A DNA stretch of 64,000 bases from JAPOVO01 sp026708165 (GCA_965208775.1 OZ242360.1:2666001-2730000), one strand, 5' to 3'. Shown: positions 1 through 8,728, counted from the first letter of the stretch. The notes: generated by a model not told the origin, from the sequence alone. Translations and numbers: made by a program.

Positions 1-2235
1 GTCCGTCGATTGTCCGTCGATCTCGACGCTGACGCCGGCGTTGACCGCAGCCGGATTCAAGACGCCCAGCAATACGCGGCGACTCTTTCCGGAAGCACGA
101 CTCACTGTCTCAGGGTCAGATGAAATCCCGTCCGAGGCCACGGTTACGACGAATGGACGCGTCCTGGAAAAGAAGCTGGAGTCCCCAAAGGAACTCGCCA
201 CCTCGGCACCGGTCATGATATCGATGGCTCTATGGCGGTAAAGCGCTAGCGTTCCATGAGGGGTCAGATTCTCGCCTGGCAGGAAGCCGTGGATTCGAGC
301 ATCCTGATGACTACCGAGGATGAAAAAGTCGGGATCGGCCGGCATCTTCTTTACGTTTTGTGAGAATGCTGTCGTGCGGCCCGCGGTGAAGTAGTTTCGA
401 CCGTACAGCTCGGCTCCAAGAATGGCGGCAGTGCGGGCGCTCCAGAGCCATTGCGCGTGGGACTCGAAGTGAAACGCCAGCGTGATGGGTCTGAATCTGG
501 TGCTGCCGGGAACCAACGGATATTGGAAGTGAGGCGAGAGTCTTACGGTCGCCCCCTCGGGCACGGAGCGGGCGATTCGGCGGGCCTCGTGCACGATTTC
601 GCCGGGCATATTCCACGTGAACCCCGTCCAATACCATCGGAAAGTTTGAACGGTGTTGACGGCGGTGAGGGCGCCCACCAACAGCAGGACTGCGGCACTG
701 AGAACTCGCAGGCTTGCCATCGGACCATAGCGGGCCATGGCTCGCGGCCAGGCGGCAACAGCGGGGCGGCCGATACCGGTCCAGGCTGCGACAAGACCCG
801 CCGCGAGCAGAGAGTCACCGAAGAACGCGACATACGACAGCGTCTTAAAGTAGCCGTACTGATATCCGGCGCCCTTCCAGACCCAGAGCCCAAATCCAAA
901 GAAAGTCGCCGCCAAAATCCAGGCAGGCGACCTTTCGCCGCGCATTTTCACAAGCCCTACGGCTGCCAGCGCCAGAAAACCAATCCATGCTGTCAGTTCG
1001 AGGCTTTGCAGGGCCCTCCACAGTTCGGCCCCAAGCAGACGCTCCATTCCCTCGGGATCGTGGACCATGTGGTAGGCGCGGATGCCGGTTGAGGTGCGAA
1101 GAGGCGGGAATGACAGGTCCCCCCACGCGTTCCCGAATAGACCGTTGAGGTCGCTGGCCAGAGTGGTAATTTGCGGCAAGGCCCATTTGAGAAACTGAAA
1201 TAGCCCGGGGAACCCCGCGACGATCCCGGCGACTCCCATGACTAGCACGGTTCGAAGCCTGCCGGCGCGTGGGCTTTTCGAGAGCGCCAGTATCAAAGCC
1301 AGCGGTGCGGCTGTGGCGGCGAACATGCCGCTTATACCCCAGAAGTAGGACGTCAGCAGGCCAGCCGAAACCCAACCGGCCAGTATTGCCGGTCTGACGC
1401 CGCCGTGGCGTATGGCCGCAATCACTGCGCCGAACGCCAGGGGCAAGAAAGCGAACGCGACCGTGTGCGGGCCGAATCCCATGGAGCTGAACCAAAGCGG
1501 CAATCCATTCAGCCCATAGAGACCGGCTGCCAGGAAGGACGTCTTTGGGCCCTGGTCCAGTCCTACCCTCGCAAACAGGAATACGGAAACGACGGAAAGT
1601 CCAAGCAGGAGATAGATCGTGGGCATGTAGGCGAGGAAGGTGGGCGTGCGTGAGACGATGCTTGCGAGCGACAGGGTATAGACGAATCCTTGGCCCCTGG
1701 ACCTGAAACGGTCGGACTGTTCCAGTTCGAGGAACGGGCCGTCGGTCGCGCCGCTCATGGTGGCAGGAGAGTGCTTTAGATGCTCGGCGTAGGGATAGTA
1801 GAGGTCTTCATCGATGTTGAGCGCCAGGAGTCCGAGGGAGTCGTCGCGGGCATGAGGCAGAACCGCGACTATGAAAAGCAGCAGACCGACAATGGCGGAT
1901 AAGGCGATCCACCGGTCGCCGAAGTCCCAACGGACGGTCCGGAATCGTCTCAGCGTAACCGCAGCGCCTAGAACCCCGAGCCCTAGAAGCAGCCAGAATA
2001 CCTGGGTCGTGGTGAGCCAGCGGGCGTTGAAGTAGTAGGAGACGGTTATCGCCAGGAGCCAGCCGATGAACGGGGCGAGAACGAACCGGTACCTCGACCA
2101 AGGGCCGCCGGACAGAAGCAGTCGGGCCGGCAGGAGGCCGACAAATCCGAGGAATATGAGCAGTAGCGCCGCAACCAGCGCCGCCTGACCGACTATTGTC
2201 CACGAAACTTCTTGCACGACTTGGAGTTGTGACAT
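1..2235 (-). CDS. Large multi-pass membrane protein, GT-C glycosyltransferase-like (3' end beyond window)
   Basis: One uninterrupted minus-strand frame of 745 codons runs from an ATG at 2235 to the window edge, so the gene is partial. An in-frame TAA four codons upstream of the ATG fixes the start. The first ~125 residues hold about four hydrophobic helices (near 12-35, 51-69, 79-95 and 110-127). Then comes an acidic loop with DEDLYYPY at residues 142-149, more helices to roughly residue 480, and a mostly soluble C-terminal part. Acidic residues in the first outer loop followed by many helices recall GT-C glycosyltransferases that use lipid-linked sugars, but no diagnostic motif proves this. 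It lies downstream of the secreted protein at 2679-4226 on the same strand and may end that transcript. Confidence 0.8.
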   Translation of the reverse strand, partial: MSQLQVVQEVSWTIVGQAALVAALLLIFLGFVGLLPARLLLSGGPWSRYRFVLAPFIGWLLAITVSYYFNARWLTTTQVFWLLLGLGVLGAAVTLRRFRTVRWDFGDRWIALSAIVGLLLFIVAVLPHARDDSLGLLALNIDEDLYYPYAEHLKHSPATMSGATDGPFLELEQSDRFRSRGQGFVYTLSLASIVSRTPTFLAYMPTIYLLLGLSVVSVFLFARVGLDQGPKTSFLAAGLYGLNGLPLWFSSMGFGPHTVAFAFLPLAFGAVIAAIRHGGVRPAILAGWVSAGLLTSYFWGISGMFAATAAPLALILALSKSPRAGRLRTVLVMGVAGIVAGFPGLFQFLKWALPQITTLASDLNGLFGNAWGDLSFPPLRTSTGIRAYHMVHDPEGMERLLGAELWRALQSLELTAWIGFLALAAVGLVKMRGERSPAWILAATFFGFGLWVWKGAGYQYGYFKTLSYVAFFGDSLLAAGLVAAWTGIGRPAVAAWPRAMARYGPMASLRVLSAAVLLLVGALTAVNTVQTFRWYWTGFTWNMPGEIVHEARRIARSVPEGATVRLSPHFQYPLVPGSTRFRPITLAFHFESHAQWLWSARTAAILGAELYGRNYFTAGRTTAFSQNVKKMPADPDFFILGSHQDARIHGFLPGENLTPHGTLALYRHRAIDIMTGAEVASSFGDSSFFSRTRPFVVTVASDGISSDPETVSRASGKSRRVLLGVLNPAAVNAGVSVEIDGQSTD

Positions 2236-2678
2236 CGGATGGCGTTACGGGCGCGCCGTTTGCCTCAGGCTCACTCTTTTGGGTGTGGGCGGTTCAAATC
2301 GGATCACGAGTTGAGAATTCGTCGATTGCGACGGGCACAGGCGGATCGACAGGACCGCTTTCGGGTTGAACGGTTGGCTGGGTGCGGATTCGCCATCGGA
2401 TCAGCGCCGCTGCCGTGACGGTAAGGAACGCAACCGCGGCGCGCGTAACAGCCTGGCCACGCGCCTCAAGACGGATCGGCTCCGGCTGGCCGCGCCGCGG
2501 GCGGTCAGAAGGCTGAGTCCGGGTTCGCCCGCGGCATGAAACACTCCGGCAAATCTCAGGACCGAGCGCACTGGCCGTCCTCCTTTCCCCCTTGGCTGCT
2601 CGGTCAGTTGATTCGCTTTTTGCGCGTGACTCGCAGCGCTTGCACATCGGGAGTGGATTAATCGGAAAACACTGTCCC
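2236..2678. other. Gap with no supportable gene
   Basis: About 440 bases between the secreted protein and the membrane protein. A minus-strand frame ending near 2294 encodes one hydrophobic stretch followed by a Pro-rich tail, but its only starts lie inside the neighbouring gene, so it is not called. An AAAGGAGG sequence near 2587 (minus strand) resembles a ribosome binding site without a convincing gene after it. Confidence 0.4.
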
Positions 2679-4226
2679 CTAGAGCTCAAACTCCGGCGGG
2701 AATACAGCCCGCTCCGGCGTGTAGACATCGCCAACGCTGCGCTTGGCCGCCGTCTTGAAAGCGTCAAACGCCAGGTACGTTTCTCGCGGGTAGCGCAGGT
2801 TCCTGACCACGTCACCTAGCAACACAGTCTTGACAGGCTGGTTCTCGTCATTGGGGTGGTACTCCAGAACCGCCGCCTGGAAGTACTGCCGGATGATCGC
2901 CGTGTCCGTATCCGGTAGATTCAATACAGCCAGCGGATGATTGTCGGGACGTGCATCCGTCTTCGGATAGCCGAACGATTGGGTCCCGCCCAACGCATCG
3001 AAGTAGCTCCTGAAGCCTGTCTCCGTTCCGTCTATGGCGTATTCGGATATCCGGTGTCCCCACCAGAGCTCCACGCCAGGCTGTGCGCTTATCAGGCCTG
3101 GCTCAGTGCCGAGATCGGGCGCGCCGCCCTTACCGCCGCCGATGTAATCCCAGACCAAGCGCGGCTCCGTTACCCACGTCCTGCCGTGTGCCGGATGACA
3201 GTCCATCGCGCCCTTCTGGTAATACTGCGTGAGCGTTCCCGGCATTTCTTCGATGACTTCCGAGATGGCGTATCCCCAACGGGTGAGGCCGCCTGTCTGG
3301 CCATACGTCTCCAGGAAGTCGCACGATACTTCCTCGCCGTCCGGTAGCGTGACGGTGTAGTCGGCGATGTTATGTCCAAGGTGCGCGTCCGGGGCGGTGT
3401 ACGTCACGCGCTCGACCTGCAGCGTAAGAACGGACTGCGCGGCGAATGGTCCCAATGGAGCGACAACAGCCGCCAGCGTGTTTGGCACCGCCGCCCGGAT
3501 TACCTGGACATAGCGGCTGGCGGGCCGCTCCTCCGTCTGGTCGCTGTCCGCCGCCACAGACAGGATGACACCGGGTAGGTGCATGGTCTCGACAGGGCCG
3601 AAGCTACCAGTCACGGTCACGGATTTGCCGGCGTCGAGGTCGTCGAGATTCGTCCACCCGCTACCGGACGTCGTGTCCCGCCAACGTATGCCGGTCATGG
3701 TTTCGTCGGTGTTGTTGGTTATCCTGACCTTGTATTGGACCGTCGTCCCGACCACGACCGGCTCAGAGACAATCGCAAGGCCAACCTGTAGATCAGGCGG
3801 CTTTATCGGCGGCGCTACGTAGGTCCCGCCGCCGCCACCACCACCGCCGCCACCTCCGCCACCGCCTTCCCTTTGGCTTCGCGCCGTGCGTTTGTCTTGC
3901 TCCCAGCACCCTACGTCCTTACTGCCATAGCAAACCGAATAGCCGAATCCGCTGTCCGGGCTGCAGACTCGCATCTGGGTCTTGTCTTCGTTGTATTCGA
4001 GAGTATCGCGAGGCCCTGCGATCATGAAGCTCGCCCAGGGATACTCTTTCTGTGTGCCGTCGGCCTCAGTCATGGTGAAGGGCGTTAGATCGACGGCTAT
4101 CCACCGCGAACAGTGTTTAGTCTCCTCCGCGTTCGCTACCTGAGCGCCAAACAGGAAGATCGAGACTAGGGTCAAAAATGCCGCAAGAACTCCCCGCCCT
4201 TGCCTAGAGATAGCCGGACAGCTCAT
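2679..4226 (-). CDS. Secreted protein with poly-Gly linker, CARDB/DUF11-like domain and FGYP-QYF domain
   Basis: 515 residues from an ATG preceded by GGGAGG. The N-terminus is a signal peptide (hydrophobic core ~13-32, probable cut after VANA). Residues ~35-115 are a Cys-containing domain. A run of 14 glycines separates it from a beta-rich domain (~145-230) resembling CARDB/DUF11 (YKVRITNNTDETMTG). The C-terminal ~240 residues match the middle of the leucine-rich-repeat protein at 8944-10728: PGTLTQYYQ, WDY, GGTQSFGYPKTDAR, IIRQYFQAAVLEYHP and LLGDVVR..YP. The FGYP...QYF...EYHP signature is familiar from extracellular Chloroflexota proteins and recalls LGFP-type wall-binding repeats. It is the last secreted product of the leftward arm of the kinase locus; function unknown. 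Confidence 0.85.
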   Translation of the reverse strand: MSCPAISRQGRGVLAAFLTLVSIFLFGAQVANAEETKHCSRWIAVDLTPFTMTEADGTQKEYPWASFMIAGPRDTLEYNEDKTQMRVCSPDSGFGYSVCYGSKDVGCWEQDKRTARSQREGGGGGGGGGGGGGGTYVAPPIKPPDLQVGLAIVSEPVVVGTTVQYKVRITNNTDETMTGIRWRDTTSGSGWTNLDDLDAGKSVTVTGSFGPVETMHLPGVILSVAADSDQTEERPASRYVQVIRAAVPNTLAAVVAPLGPFAAQSVLTLQVERVTYTAPDAHLGHNIADYTVTLPDGEEVSCDFLETYGQTGGLTRWGYAISEVIEEMPGTLTQYYQKGAMDCHPAHGRTWVTEPRLVWDYIGGGKGGAPDLGTEPGLISAQPGVELWWGHRISEYAIDGTETGFRSYFDALGGTQSFGYPKTDARPDNHPLAVLNLPDTDTAIIRQYFQAAVLEYHPNDENQPVKTVLLGDVVRNLRYPRETYLAFDAFKTAAKRSVGDVYTPERAVFPPEFEL

Positions 4227-4275
4227 TCAATTTGCCTCCCAGATTGAATTAGCGATGAACGTTACGGGTTACATG

Positions 4276-4482
4276 TCAGGGACAGCCGGGCGCCTGCCCG
4301 CCTTGCAATAGGAGCCGTATCGGAGCGTCCATAGGGTTTCCCGTGTCGCCCGGATGGCTCTGCCAAGCTGGTCCGTTCTTGCCCCGCCACCTGGCCTGCT
4401 CTTTCGCCGCGCTTGGCTGGCAGAGCTTCAGAAGGCATCTGAGCAGTTCAAGTTCGTGGGCATCAACGGAGATCGTCTCCAT
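4276..4482 (-). CDS. Small hypothetical protein (68 aa)
   Basis: ATG preceded by GGAG at a spacing of about 6, in line with the neighbouring mini-genes on the same strand. The N-terminal half (VDAHELELLRCLLKLC) is predicted helical; the rest is Trp, Gly and Pro rich. No family recognised. It lies 53 bp downstream of the 46-residue membrane peptide and 49 bp upstream of the secreted protein, so it would be part of the same leftward transcript. Confidence 0.5.
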   Translation of the reverse strand: METISVDAHELELLRCLLKLCQPSAAKEQARWRGKNGPAWQSHPGDTGNPMDAPIRLLLQGGQAPGCP

Positions 4483-4535
4483 CAGCTACTCCATTTAGCG
4501 GAAATACCTAGCACTGGTGCAGCATGTTCTGACGG

Positions 4536-4676
4536 TTAGGCCCGGCCTCGTAGATACCGCCCGGCCATCCAGACGATCAGCAGGCCCACTGCCAGTGGGA
4601 TAGCGGCAAGGGCCGCCATAAACGCAAGCAGAATGCCAACTTGAAGTAACGTCTCTCGATCAAGCGGTATCTTCAA
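4536..4676 (-). CDS. One-helix membrane mini-protein (46 aa)
   Basis: Start is a TTG whose last bases form the TGA of the upstream gene (GATTGA), so the two reading frames overlap by 4 bp, a layout typical of translational coupling. Residues ~9-36 form one or two hydrophobic segments (VGILLAFMAALAAIPLAVGL), ending in a basic tail (GRYLRGRA). A longer start further upstream gives an Arg-rich stretch antisense in character to the neighbour and is rejected. Role unknown; one of several membrane mini-proteins in this operon. Confidence 0.6.
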   Translation of the reverse strand: MKIPLDRETLLQVGILLAFMAALAAIPLAVGLLIVWMAGRYLRGRA

Positions 4677-4891
4677 TCGTCGGCGTCCGGGAAACAGAGC
4701 CGACAACGGTTGACCGGACGGTGCGTTTCTTCGGCTACCTTGACGGCCCTGGCCAGAGTCGTAAAGTGACCGTGCCAGCGGCTGTAGACGGACCGGGCGC
4801 CGGGCGGCCGCTGGTGCCTGCATTGACCGGTCCGATGGATAATCGCCGCGTTCTTTGACGGTCTCCAGTTCTCACAGACCAGGTAGTTCAT
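4673..4891 (-). CDS. Small Cys/His protein of the H-C...W/F-G-F...C-C type (72 aa)
   Basis: ATG overlaps the stop of the zinc-ribbon gene (ATGA) and its own TGA overlaps the next start. The sequence has HRTGQC, then YSRWHGHFTTLARAVKVA and a C-terminal CRLC. This spacing (His/Cys pair, a G-x-F turn, an Ala-rich helix, then CxxC) parallels the two proteins at 12014-12214 and 52155-52355. Those two belong to a widespread small family with the start YYVDKNPQS. A single-zinc fold is plausible. The parallel is by eye and could be convergent. Confidence 0.65.
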   Translation of the reverse strand: MNYLVCENWRPSKNAAIIHRTGQCRHQRPPGARSVYSRWHGHFTTLARAVKVAEETHRPVNRCRLCFPDADD

Positions 4892-5085
4892 GCCGCGCCG
4901 CTAGGTCTGGCGTATTGCCGGACTCGCTTGAAGTGGATGCCGGGCCTGCCGCTCGGCGCCGTGAATTCTTTGATCCCATAGACGAGCGTATGTCCGCAAT
5001 CCCGGCAGGTCAGCGTGATTGAGGCCGGTTCCCACTTCGTCTTCCACGTCGATGACTTGCAGCCGGGACAGGGCATCGCAATCAC
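4888..5085 (-). CDS. Small zinc-ribbon protein (65 aa)
   Basis: GTG start overlaps the TGA of the upstream membrane mini-gene (ATGTGA). Two CxxC knuckles, CPGC near residue 6 and CRDC near residue 28, with a Trp between them, form a rubredoxin-like zinc ribbon. The C-terminus is basic. Its stop overlaps the ATG of the next gene. It resembles the ribbon protein at 5413-5622 in layout (CPxC...W...CRxC). Possible roles are nucleic-acid or protein binding; nothing more specific can be said. Confidence 0.65.
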   Translation of the reverse strand: MIAMPCPGCKSSTWKTKWEPASITLTCRDCGHTLVYGIKEFTAPSGRPGIHFKRVRQYARPSGAA

Positions 5086-5186
5086 ATGATCGCTCTATTG
5101 ACATAGAGCCCGAGCACGACCGTCAAGACAACCCCGGCCAACAGAAGGCCCCAGATAATCGTCTCGTTGCGCGTTCTGGGTCTCAT
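5082..5186 (-). CDS. One-helix membrane mini-protein (34 aa)
   Basis: ATG at 5186 opens a 34-codon frame: a basic start (MRPRTRNE), one hydrophobic helix (TIIWGLLLAGVVLTVVLGLY) and a short tail. Its TGA lies within the start region of the zinc-ribbon gene, so translation is probably coupled. The tight packing with its neighbours is the main support; a frame this short could occur by chance. Confidence 0.5.
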   Translation of the reverse strand: MRPRTRNETIIWGLLLAGVVLTVVLGLYVNRAIM

Positions 5187-5412
5187 CGCTTTTGTCTACA
5201 AGACCGATAGAGGTGGGGCGGCGCGGAACCAGATGATGTGCGGTCAACTGGGGAAGGCGCGCCGCCCCATGAGAACGAAGACAACGGACGCGACGGATCA
5301 TCTGCCACAAATCGACTCACTGGCACCGCGGGGCAAGAGATGTCGTGGTACTGCCAGCAGCACGCGCGAAACCTGCTTCGACAATGTGAATGAACGGTGG
5401 TTCGACGAGATA

Positions 5413-5622
5413 TCACTTACCTGGGACTCCCTGATACTCCGCCGCCAGGAACATCGCCGTGTAAGCGCAGTTCCGGCACACCATCGGCACCAGCGGCAGG
5501 ACCGGCTTGGCTCTTCGCGAGACGCCCGTCGGACGCTCCATAGGACTCCACGACTTGAACGGCGGGCTGATCTCGCCATCCATCGCCTTCCACTTGGACC
5601 CGCCGCATATCGGGCAGACCAT
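5413..5622 (-). CDS. Small zinc-ribbon protein, first gene of the leftward arm (69 aa)
   Basis: ATG at 5622 is preceded by AGAAGGG at suitable spacing. CPIC at residue 3 and CRNC near residue 49 make a two-knuckle ribbon, with a Trp/Pro-rich loop between. A start at 5712 would add ~30 Arg-rich residues and is less likely. It is the first gene after the repeated promoter-like block at 5724-5985, reading away from the kinase gene. About 225 bp without a gene separate it from the next member of the arm. Confidence 0.6.
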   Translation of the reverse strand: MVCPICGGSKWKAMDGEISPPFKSWSPMERPTGVSRRAKPVLPLVPMVCRNCAYTAMFLAAEYQGVPGK

Positions 5623-5888
5623 CTTGGTACCCTTCTTGAGCGAACCGAACAGCCTGTCTCTAAAGCTCTCGAAAACCGGCCTACTCCTCCCGGCGCGGCC
5701 GCGCCTCCACATGATCGAAATGCTGATCTACTCGATCGGGGCCCCGATACCGGATCCGGGTTTCACGGCGCGAAACTGCTCGCGTGAGCGTTCGCCTTGG
5801 GAGACAGAAGGCCAGGTCTTTCTCGCTTTTCGTCCAGCAGGCTTCTGGCGACGGTATCGTCCAACTCAGCTCCCATACGTCCTCGATC

Positions 5889-5894
5889 AGTATA
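5889..5894 (-). promoter_or_regulatory. Candidate -10 box (TATACT) of the leftward arm
   Basis: TATACT on the minus strand in the conserved CCTATACTGATCGAGG segment, with no good -35 hexamer 17 bp upstream, as expected for an activator-dependent promoter. The identical box is at 8729-8734 on the other arm. Confidence 0.45.
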
Positions 5895-5930
5895 GGAATT
5901 TGCGGGCATCGCAGAAGTAACTTGTAGGTA

Positions 5931-5967
5931 AAGTTATCCGCTAGTTGGATAACTTCGTGATAACTTT
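5931..5967 (-). promoter_or_regulatory. Candidate operator: AGTTATC direct repeats at 11-bp spacing
   Basis: On the minus strand AAAGTTATC and AAGTTATCC sit at 5947-5967 with equivalent bases exactly 11 bp apart, the period used by OmpR/PhoB-family winged-helix regulators. A third, inverted half-site lies at 5931-5939. The site is upstream of both the kinase gene and the leftward arm, so it could serve autoregulation and arm control. The same pair recurs at 8656-8676. Confidence 0.6.
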
Positions 5968-6088
5968 GGCCCCAATTCGCTAGAATTGACTCGATCAGGT
6001 CCCGCTCAGTCCGGCATTCGGGCGCCCTTGCCGCCATCGCTTGTTGTGCACGGCCGGGGACGGTATCCATACGCCGGGAGGTCAGAAG

Positions 6089-8461
6089 TTGGAGAATGCC
6101 GGGCAGCCGCTCCAGGGAACGGAACCCCGGGAAGACCGGCTCTCCCGCCTGAGCCGGGCCAGCCTGCGCATCAACGAGAGCCTGGACGTCGACACGGCGC
6201 TTCAGGCCGTGATGGACGGTGCCCGGTCCCTCACTCAGGCGCCCTACGCCGTAATCATCACCCTCGACTCGTCCGGCCGGATCGAGGATCAGCTGGCGCT
6301 GGGCCTGGAGCCCGGCGACATGGAGCGGCTGTGGCAGGCCCCTCAGGGGCAGCGGTTCTTCGAGTACCTCAACTCCCTGCCGGGTCCGCTGCGGGTGGGC
6401 CCGCTGGAGGAGTTCACCGGGTCGATCGGCCTCTCGGGGTTTCGCTCTCCCGTATCCCTTACCGCCTTCATGGCGGCCCCGATACTCCACCAGGGCGTGC
6501 GCTCCGGCAACATCTACCTGGGGAGCGACGAGCCGGGCCGGGAGTTCACCCATGAAGACGAGGAAACTCTGGTGATGTTCGCCTCCCAGGCGGCCCTGGT
6601 CATTGCCAACGCCCGCCGACACCGGGAGGAGCAGCGGGCCAGGGCGGGCCTCGAGACGCTGATCGACACCTCGCCGGTGGGCGTCGTCGTCTTCGACATG
6701 AGGGAAGAGGCCGCGGTGTCATTCAATCGGGAGGGAAGAAGGATCGTCGACGAGCTACGGAATCCAGACCAAACGCCAGAGGACCTTCTGCGGTTGATCA
6801 CCGTTCGGCGCGCCGACGGACGCGAGGTCTCCCTGGAGCAGTTCCCCATGGCCGAGGTGCTGGGCTCCGGCGAGACGGTGCGGGCCGAGGAGATCGTCAT
6901 GGGAGTTCCCGACGGGCGGAGCGTGACGGTACTGCTCAACGCCACGCCAATTCGCTCCGCCGAGGGGGAGATGGAGTCGGTGGTGGTCACCATGCAGGAC
7001 ATGACTCCCCTGGAAGAGGTGGAGCGGCTGCGGGCCGAGTTCCTGGCCATGGTGAGCCACGAGCTGCGGATGCCGCTGACCTCCATCATGGGCGCGGCCG
7101 CCACCCTACTGAACGCGGCGGCGGACCTCGACGCGGCCGAGATGCGCCAGTTCCTGCGTATCATCGCCGACCGTGCCGAACACATGCGCGAGCTCATCGG
7201 CGACCTGCTGGACGTGGCCCGCATCGAGACGGGCACGCTGCCGGTGGACCCGGAACCGGTGGAGGTTGCCGCTCTGGTGGATCGGGCCAGGAGCGCCTTC
7301 ACCAGCGCCGGGGGCCGGGTCAACCTGGAGATCGACGTCGCGCCCGGCTTGCCCCCGGTGATGGCGGACCGCAGGCGCGTCGTCCAGGTCATCGGCAACC
7401 TGCTGTCCAACGCGACCCGACACTCTCCCGAAGCGTCCGTGATCAGGCTGAGCGCGGTGACGGTGGGCAGTCACGTCGAGGTATCGGTGGCCGATGAGGG
7501 GCGAGGAATACCCGCCGAGGACCTGCCGCGCCTGTTCCGCAAGTTCTCCCACAGGGAGGACCGCGACGCAGCGGGCGACACCGGCCTGGGGCTGGCCATC
7601 TGCAAGGGCATAGTGGAGGCCCACGGGGGCCGCATCCGGGCCGAGAGCGACGGTCCGGGCCTGGGAGCGCGTTTCGCCTTCACTCTGCCGGTGGTACTGG
7701 CGGCGGAACCGGCCCGTCGTCCCGCCCGCTCGCAGGACGGCGGGCAGTCCGCGGGAACGGTCCTGGTGGTGGACGACGATCCCCTGGTGCTCAGGTCGGT
7801 GCGGGACACCCTCTCGACCGCGGGCTTCCGGCCTGTGGTGACCGCAGAGCCGGAGGAGGCGCTGGCGCTGATGGCGGAACACAGCCCCCGCCTTGCCCTG
7901 GTGGACCTGATGTTGCCGGAGCACGACGGCGTCGAACTGATGGGGGACATTCTGGCCGTCTCCCGTATCCCGGTCGTATTCGTGTCGGCGTACGGCAGGG
8001 ACGAGGTTGTCGCCAGGGTCTTGGAGCAGGGGGCCACCGACTACATCGTCAAGCCCTTCTCGCCGACGGAACTGGTGGCAAGGGTAAGGGCGGCCCTGCG
8101 CAGGGTCGGTGAACCAGAACGCCCCGAGCCGGCGGAGCCCTTCGTGCTGGGCGACCTGACCATCAGCTACGCCACTCGCAGGGTGACGGTCTCGGGAAAT
8201 CCCGTGCCGCTCACTCCCACCGAGTACGACCTGCTGGCGGGACTGTCGATGGAGGCTGGGCGGGTGGTGCCCCACGACCGGCTGCTGAGGCGGGTGTGGA
8301 GTCCGGGAAAGCCGGGAAACCTGCGGGTTCTGCGCACCCACCTAATGAGGCTGCGCCACAAGCTGGGCGATGACGCCGCCAACCCGAAGTACATCTTCGC
8401 CGAGCCCCGCGTCGGTTACCGGATGCCGGAGGGCGAGACGAAGGAACGGACGGATGCATGA
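6089..8461 (+). CDS. Soluble histidine kinase fused to a response regulator with winged-helix output
   Basis: 790 residues. Domains in order: GAF-like sensor (~10-175), PAS-like segment (~185-310), HisKA with the phospho-acceptor His near residue 324 (MVSHELRMP), HATPase_c (NLLSNA, DEGRGIP, GLGLAICKGI), a receiver with phospho-Asp near residue 606 (LVDLMLP) and K in IVKPFSP, and an OmpR/PhoB-type winged helix ending VGYRMP. No membrane segment, so it senses a cytosolic signal. The start chosen is a TTG with GGGAGGT 7 bases upstream; the same TTG context is conserved in the paralogue at 22641, whereas upstream sequence is not. Having kinase, receiver and DNA-binding output in one chain is uncommon. 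It probably binds the AGTTATC repeats on either side. Confidence 0.93.
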   Translation: MENAGQPLQGTEPREDRLSRLSRASLRINESLDVDTALQAVMDGARSLTQAPYAVIITLDSSGRIEDQLALGLEPGDMERLWQAPQGQRFFEYLNSLPGPLRVGPLEEFTGSIGLSGFRSPVSLTAFMAAPILHQGVRSGNIYLGSDEPGREFTHEDEETLVMFASQAALVIANARRHREEQRARAGLETLIDTSPVGVVVFDMREEAAVSFNREGRRIVDELRNPDQTPEDLLRLITVRRADGREVSLEQFPMAEVLGSGETVRAEEIVMGVPDGRSVTVLLNATPIRSAEGEMESVVVTMQDMTPLEEVERLRAEFLAMVSHELRMPLTSIMGAAATLLNAAADLDAAEMRQFLRIIADRAEHMRELIGDLLDVARIETGTLPVDPEPVEVAALVDRARSAFTSAGGRVNLEIDVAPGLPPVMADRRRVVQVIGNLLSNATRHSPEASVIRLSAVTVGSHVEVSVADEGRGIPAEDLPRLFRKFSHREDRDAAGDTGLGLAICKGIVEAHGGRIRAESDGPGLGARFAFTLPVVLAAEPARRPARSQDGGQSAGTVLVVDDDPLVLRSVRDTLSTAGFRPVVTAEPEEALALMAEHSPRLALVDLMLPEHDGVELMGDILAVSRIPVVFVSAYGRDEVVARVLEQGATDYIVKPFSPTELVARVRAALRRVGEPERPEPAEPFVLGDLTISYATRRVTVSGNPVPLTPTEYDLLAGLSMEAGRVVPHDRLLRRVWSPGKPGNLRVLRTHLMRLRHKLGDDAANPKYIFAEPRVGYRMPEGETKERTDA

Positions 8462-8655
8462 CGACTGCTCTTTTGCCCATGTGAAACGCCGAGCGAAGCG
8501 GCCAAGACTGTAACCACGAGGTCAGACCTCTGGAAACGCGCAGCAACCACATAGAGCAGTACCGGGCGGGACCCGACAACAGGCGATAACGGCACGGACG
8601 CCCGAAAGCGGGACTTAACCGGCCCGGTTTGGTTCACTTCTAGCGAATTGGGCCG

Positions 8656-8676
8656 AAAGTTATCTTTAAGTTATCC
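8656..8676 (+). promoter_or_regulatory. Candidate operator: AGTTATC direct repeats at 11-bp spacing
   Basis: AAAGTTATC TTT AAGTTATCC, equivalent bases 11 bp apart, matching the left-arm site except for the three bases between the half-sites. It lies about 53 bp upstream of the TATACT box of the rightward arm. Confidence 0.6.
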
Positions 8677-8728
8677 AACTGGCAGATTTCTTTATCTCAC
8701 AGTGACTTCTGTTATGCCCATGAATCCC

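Larger units (their letters stand above)
5724..5985 (-). repeat. Left copy of a ~262-bp inverted duplication flanking the kinase gene
   Basis: Read on the minus strand this block aligns without gaps, at roughly 70-75% identity by eye over the first ~170 bases, to 8638-8902 on the plus strand. Shared landmarks in order: TTCTAGCGAATTGGG, paired AGTTATC sites, ACTTCTG, CCTATACTGATCGAGGA, AGCCTGCTGGACGA. Both copies point away from the kinase gene toward the first gene of each arm. One frame is open in both copies for part of the way but is not the same length, so I read the block as duplicated promoter plus leader rather than coding sequence. Confidence 0.75.

Noticed and set aside
41..1653. Several short frames on both strands at the left edge
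   Set aside because: All are shadows of the uninterrupted 745-codon minus-strand frame that runs off the window.
2281..2310. GGTTCAAATC resembling a tRNA T-loop
   Set aside because: Flanking bases do not pair and no acceptor or anticodon arm is present.
7106..8341. Long antisense frame (411 codons) across the first kinase gene
   Set aside because: Arg/His/Gln/Gly-rich translation with no homology; a by-product of high G+C codon use opposite a clear kinase-regulator gene. The same holds for 22659-23882 against the second kinase.
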